Positions 61,910-64,000 of a stretch of DNA of 64,000 nucleotides are shown here, one piece after another (positions within the stretch are counted from its first letter, which is position 1; each line of letters opens with the position of its first letter). Both the position numbers and the translations under genes were made by a program. This DNA is from Siphonodentalium dalli (lineage: Eukaryota; Mollusca; Scaphopoda; Gadilida; Siphonodentaliidae): assembly GCA_032622095.1 (NCBI GenBank), contig CP136064.1, positions 149,919,819 through 149,983,818 on the forward strand. Reading direction: 5' to 3'. The notes under the pieces are model-generated. The model was not told the DNA's origin. It made no database searches and saw only the letters and a program-made list of their open reading frames with translations.

Positions 61910-62383
61910 TTAATTTATTTTGTAACTTGGATTGTAATCGCCTGACACCGGCTTCCGGCCTGGACTTTTAAACACAACTAAAATAAAAAAATAAGTGTGA
62001 ATTATAACAAATGAAAAACGCAAATACCTTTTAAAGATTACATTTGATATGTCTTCTGATACATGGTGTATATTCGTATTTTGTGGATGAAGTGCTGAGC
62101 ACTAAGAACGGCTTAGTTGGAACGATAGAACGGCTTCAGTCGGCCATTCTATTTTTTACGAGAAAAGTAGCGCTCTTTCTTGGAGCGAATTTCTGCAACA
62201 ATTTCACCGCGTAGTGGACCCAGTTGGAAAAAAATACATTCACTGTGTCTAATCCTACATATTGATATACTATACGCCCCATTATATTAAATATACCAGC
62301 TGAAATCGATCCTGTAATTGTAATCTAAATTCTAAACATTAGTGTCGAACGCAGTTTTTCGTGTTTGTGGCATTTTATATTAG

Positions 62384-62770
62384 GTCAGTTGTCGACCGAA
62401 TAATGTAACTTCCGGTGTTCGGTCAGAGGCGGGGTTAATATGTGTGGATAGGGCGAATGTGGACCTTTCGTTATACACCAAACGGAGCCCTCTACGCGCT
62501 GTATTCCTCGAGATATCGGCCGTCCCACGCAATTTGAAAATCCTGTCCCGCAGATTGTCAATCTATCCCAAATTCCACCCCATGTTAAGTCAGTTGTCTA
62601 TCAAATAATGCAACTTCTGGTGTCCGGTCAGTGGCGGGGTTAATATGTGTGGATAGGGCGAATGTGGGCCTTTCGTTAGACACCAAAATGATCCCCATAC
62701 GCCCTGTATTCCTCGAGATATCGGCCGTCCCACGCAATTTGAAATTCTGTCCCGCAGATTGTCGTTTTGT
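62384..62770 (+). repeat. 205-bp tandem duplication
   Basis: The tract starting GTCAGTTGTC at 62384 repeats at 62589. It includes GGCGGGGTTAATATGTGTGG and CTCGAGATATCGGCCGTCCC and ends CCCGCAGATTGTC. The copies differ by roughly one base in ten. No coding frame is convincing: the 142-codon minus-strand frame at 62585-63013 crosses the duplication and a perfect palindrome. Confidence 0.85.
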
Positions 62771-62815
62771 CCCATATCCCATCCCATTCCGCAGATTGTC
62801 ATGTCCCATTATACC
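62769..62815 (-). repeat. Uninterrupted counterpart of the FB2 insertion site
   Basis: On the minus strand this reads GGGACATGACAATCTGCGG, then AATGGGATGGGAT, then ATGGGACAAAACGA. The left and right flanks of FB2 match the first and last parts, with an extra AT at the FB2 junction. Confidence 0.75.
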
Positions 62816-62846
62816 ATAGACTAAAAATAGGATAGACGTCACACTC

Positions 62847-62920
62847 TTGACGCCACATCCGTCCAATCTCGCTACTCTCATCTTGATGAGAGTAGCGAGA
62901 TTGGACGGATGTGGCGTCAA
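62847..62920. repeat. Perfect 74-bp palindrome flanked by 9-bp direct repeats
   Basis: 36-bp arms, perfectly complementary, starting TTGACGCCACATCCGTCC and separated by TT (62883-62884). The unit is flanked by identical 9-bp GTCACACTC at 62838-62846 and 62921-62929. A 9-bp duplication is the Mutator-like size, but a palindrome this short could equally come from a template-switch event. Confidence 0.9.
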
Positions 62921-63139
62921 GTCACACTCATGGTTATCAATCTGTAACGCCATAGATGAAGGAAGGATAGATACGTCACTCAACGTCATTTGATCGGCCA
63001 ATCGGTAACGCACTCAGATTCTGTCCGCCATTGCTAAAGGTATAGTTCAACTCCGATTCTTCTAATCAAAACAGTGCTTTCTCGTCGCAATAAAAAGAGG
63101 TAAATCTTATGGCAAGCCGTTTTCACATTTTCGATTGAT

Positions 63140-63394
63140 TTGAACTTAAGTCCAATTATTTGGACTTAAGTCCAAATAATTGGACTTAAGTCCAAATAGC
63201 GAATTGTACTTAAGTCCAAATACCACATAATTGTGAATTCGGCGAGGAATTGTACTTAAGTCCAAATGAATTACACTTAAGTCCAAATACCGATATTTTC
63301 ATCTATTTGGACTTAAGTCCAATTCCTCGCCGAATTAACAATTATGTAGTATTTGGACTTAAGTACAATTCATTTGGACTTAAGTCCAATTCAT
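63140..63394. mobile_element. Inverted-repeat element made of CTTAAG palindromes
   Basis: Nine ACTTAAGT cores occur in about 250 bp, mostly as GGACTTAAGTCC flanked by AAT or ATT. Larger arms of 66 bp (63202-63267 and 63305-63370) also pair, sharing GGCGAGGAATT and its complement. It is probably a small foldback element with palindromic subrepeats. No target duplication was recognised. Confidence 0.75.
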
Positions 63395-64000
63395 CTGTAT
63401 AAGAAACACCCCCATCATATATTAAGCAGGTCTGGTTTTGCTCATAGGGCGGAGTTGTGGGTAAATGTCCGGTGGGTAATTGTCCGGGTGGGGAAATGTC
63501 CGTATACCGATAATAATGTTACCAGAGTCCGACCAGGTAGATAAAATACCACCCCTTGCTCTTTATAAATTTAACCTGATATAAAAGTTACAACTTATGT
63601 ACAGGGTCCACACTCGATCGAGGCTGCATGCACTAATGGAATTATGGCTGCTAATTTGTTTATATATAAAGCGTATGTTAACACTGATTCTGAGCAATAT
63701 ATAATGTAAATTATTTTTGCAATTTCCTTCTGACCAAGCTAATTGATGCAAAGAAGTCTCTGTAGAATAGATTGACAAAGTTAACCGAGGCTGTGCTTCA
63801 CGCAGTCATTACAATAGCAATAGAAGGGGAGTCACTCTAATCTATTGTTTTGGCATAATTCGACTTTCGAGTACACCCTTATTACATTGACTTTGAAAAC
63901 CGAGCAAATTATACAAATAAGACACTTAGTAAATGCAATAAACGAAACTGCGTGTAGCCTACACTACATGCTGTCAAATAACAATTGAATCAAGTCGTGA
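63395..64000. other. Non-coding right end of window
   Basis: No gene recognised. AATGTCCG or ATTGTCCG occurs three times at 63464-63502 with GGTGGG spacers, possibly another repeat terminus. The rest is AT-rich; short frames lack domains. Confidence 0.4.

Larger units (their letters stand above)
58769..62323. mobile_element. Foldback element FB3 (3.55 kb) with unique outer and minisatellite inner arms
   Basis: The left arm starts TTACAATTACAGGATCG and the right arm ends with its exact complement. The outer 490 bp of each arm (58769-59265 and about 61340-62323, excluding the inserted element 61437-61909) are almost perfect inverted copies. Inward of these lie short-unit minisatellites on opposite strands, changing orientation near 59720. 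The right minisatellite is about 1.6 kb and the left about 0.45 kb, so one arm has expanded or the other contracted. No transposase and no clear target duplication were found. Confidence 0.85.

Noticed and set aside
62585-63013. 142-codon minus-strand frame
   Set aside because: It crosses a 205-bp tandem duplication and a perfect palindrome; composition is explained by repeats.
1-64000. tRNA, rRNA or telomeric repeats
   Set aside because: No cloverleaf-like A/B box pair, rRNA sequence or TTAGGG-type tandem repeat was noticed by eye. Short tRNA-derived pieces could be missed without a covariance search.

Overview
This window looks like intergenic, repeat-dominated DNA from an invertebrate animal, most plausibly a marine one such as a mollusc or another lophotrochozoan or deuterostome. 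The evidence is AT-rich non-coding sequence, Helitron termini, non-LTR retrotransposon remains, and a decayed copy of a multi-copy invertebrate protein family. The species cannot be fixed from sequence alone. There is no bacterial gene organisation and I find no intact protein-coding gene. Nearly every open frame is a by-product of tandem repeats.

Layout. (1) 1-26427: tandem array of a 164-bp satellite, about 160 monomers, continuing off the left edge. It carries recent multi-kilobase block duplications and one 105-bp insertion near its right end. (2) 26428-28251: linker with a TTAA-flanked miniature DNA transposon (26511-26886) and otherwise featureless DNA. (3) 28252-41643: dense cluster of non-autonomous Helitrons of two main families, called H1 and H2 here, many joined head to tail with no intervening base. 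About 4.75 kb of the cluster (28699-33445) has been tandemly duplicated (33446-39489). The second copy carries an extra H1-H3 pair. (4) 41803-45437: a second array of the same 164-bp satellite in the opposite orientation, so two inverted satellite blocks bracket the Helitron cluster. (5) 45591-47726: foldback element whose arms are 16-bp tandem repeats. Two smaller DNA transposons lie inside it. (6) 47775-48364: decayed protein-coding fragment. (7) 49111-49987: TA-flanked DNA transposon. (8) 51645-52763, minus strand: decayed C-terminal part of a LINE reverse-transcriptase protein. (9) 53007-58603: 5.6-kb foldback element whose arms are CCATGGT-rich minisatellites. (10) 58769-62323: a third foldback element with minisatellite arms. 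One arm carries a TTAA transposon and the other preserves the empty site. (11) 62384-64000: a 205-bp tandem duplication, a perfect 74-bp palindrome with 9-bp flanking repeats, and an element built of CTTAAG palindromes.

Nothing here acts together as a pathway. The biology is that of transposition and repeat evolution: rolling-circle transposons in tandem, satellite expansion and inversion, and three unrelated foldback elements that share one architecture. Every element appears to be non-autonomous; no intact transposase, RepHel or reverse transcriptase is visible.
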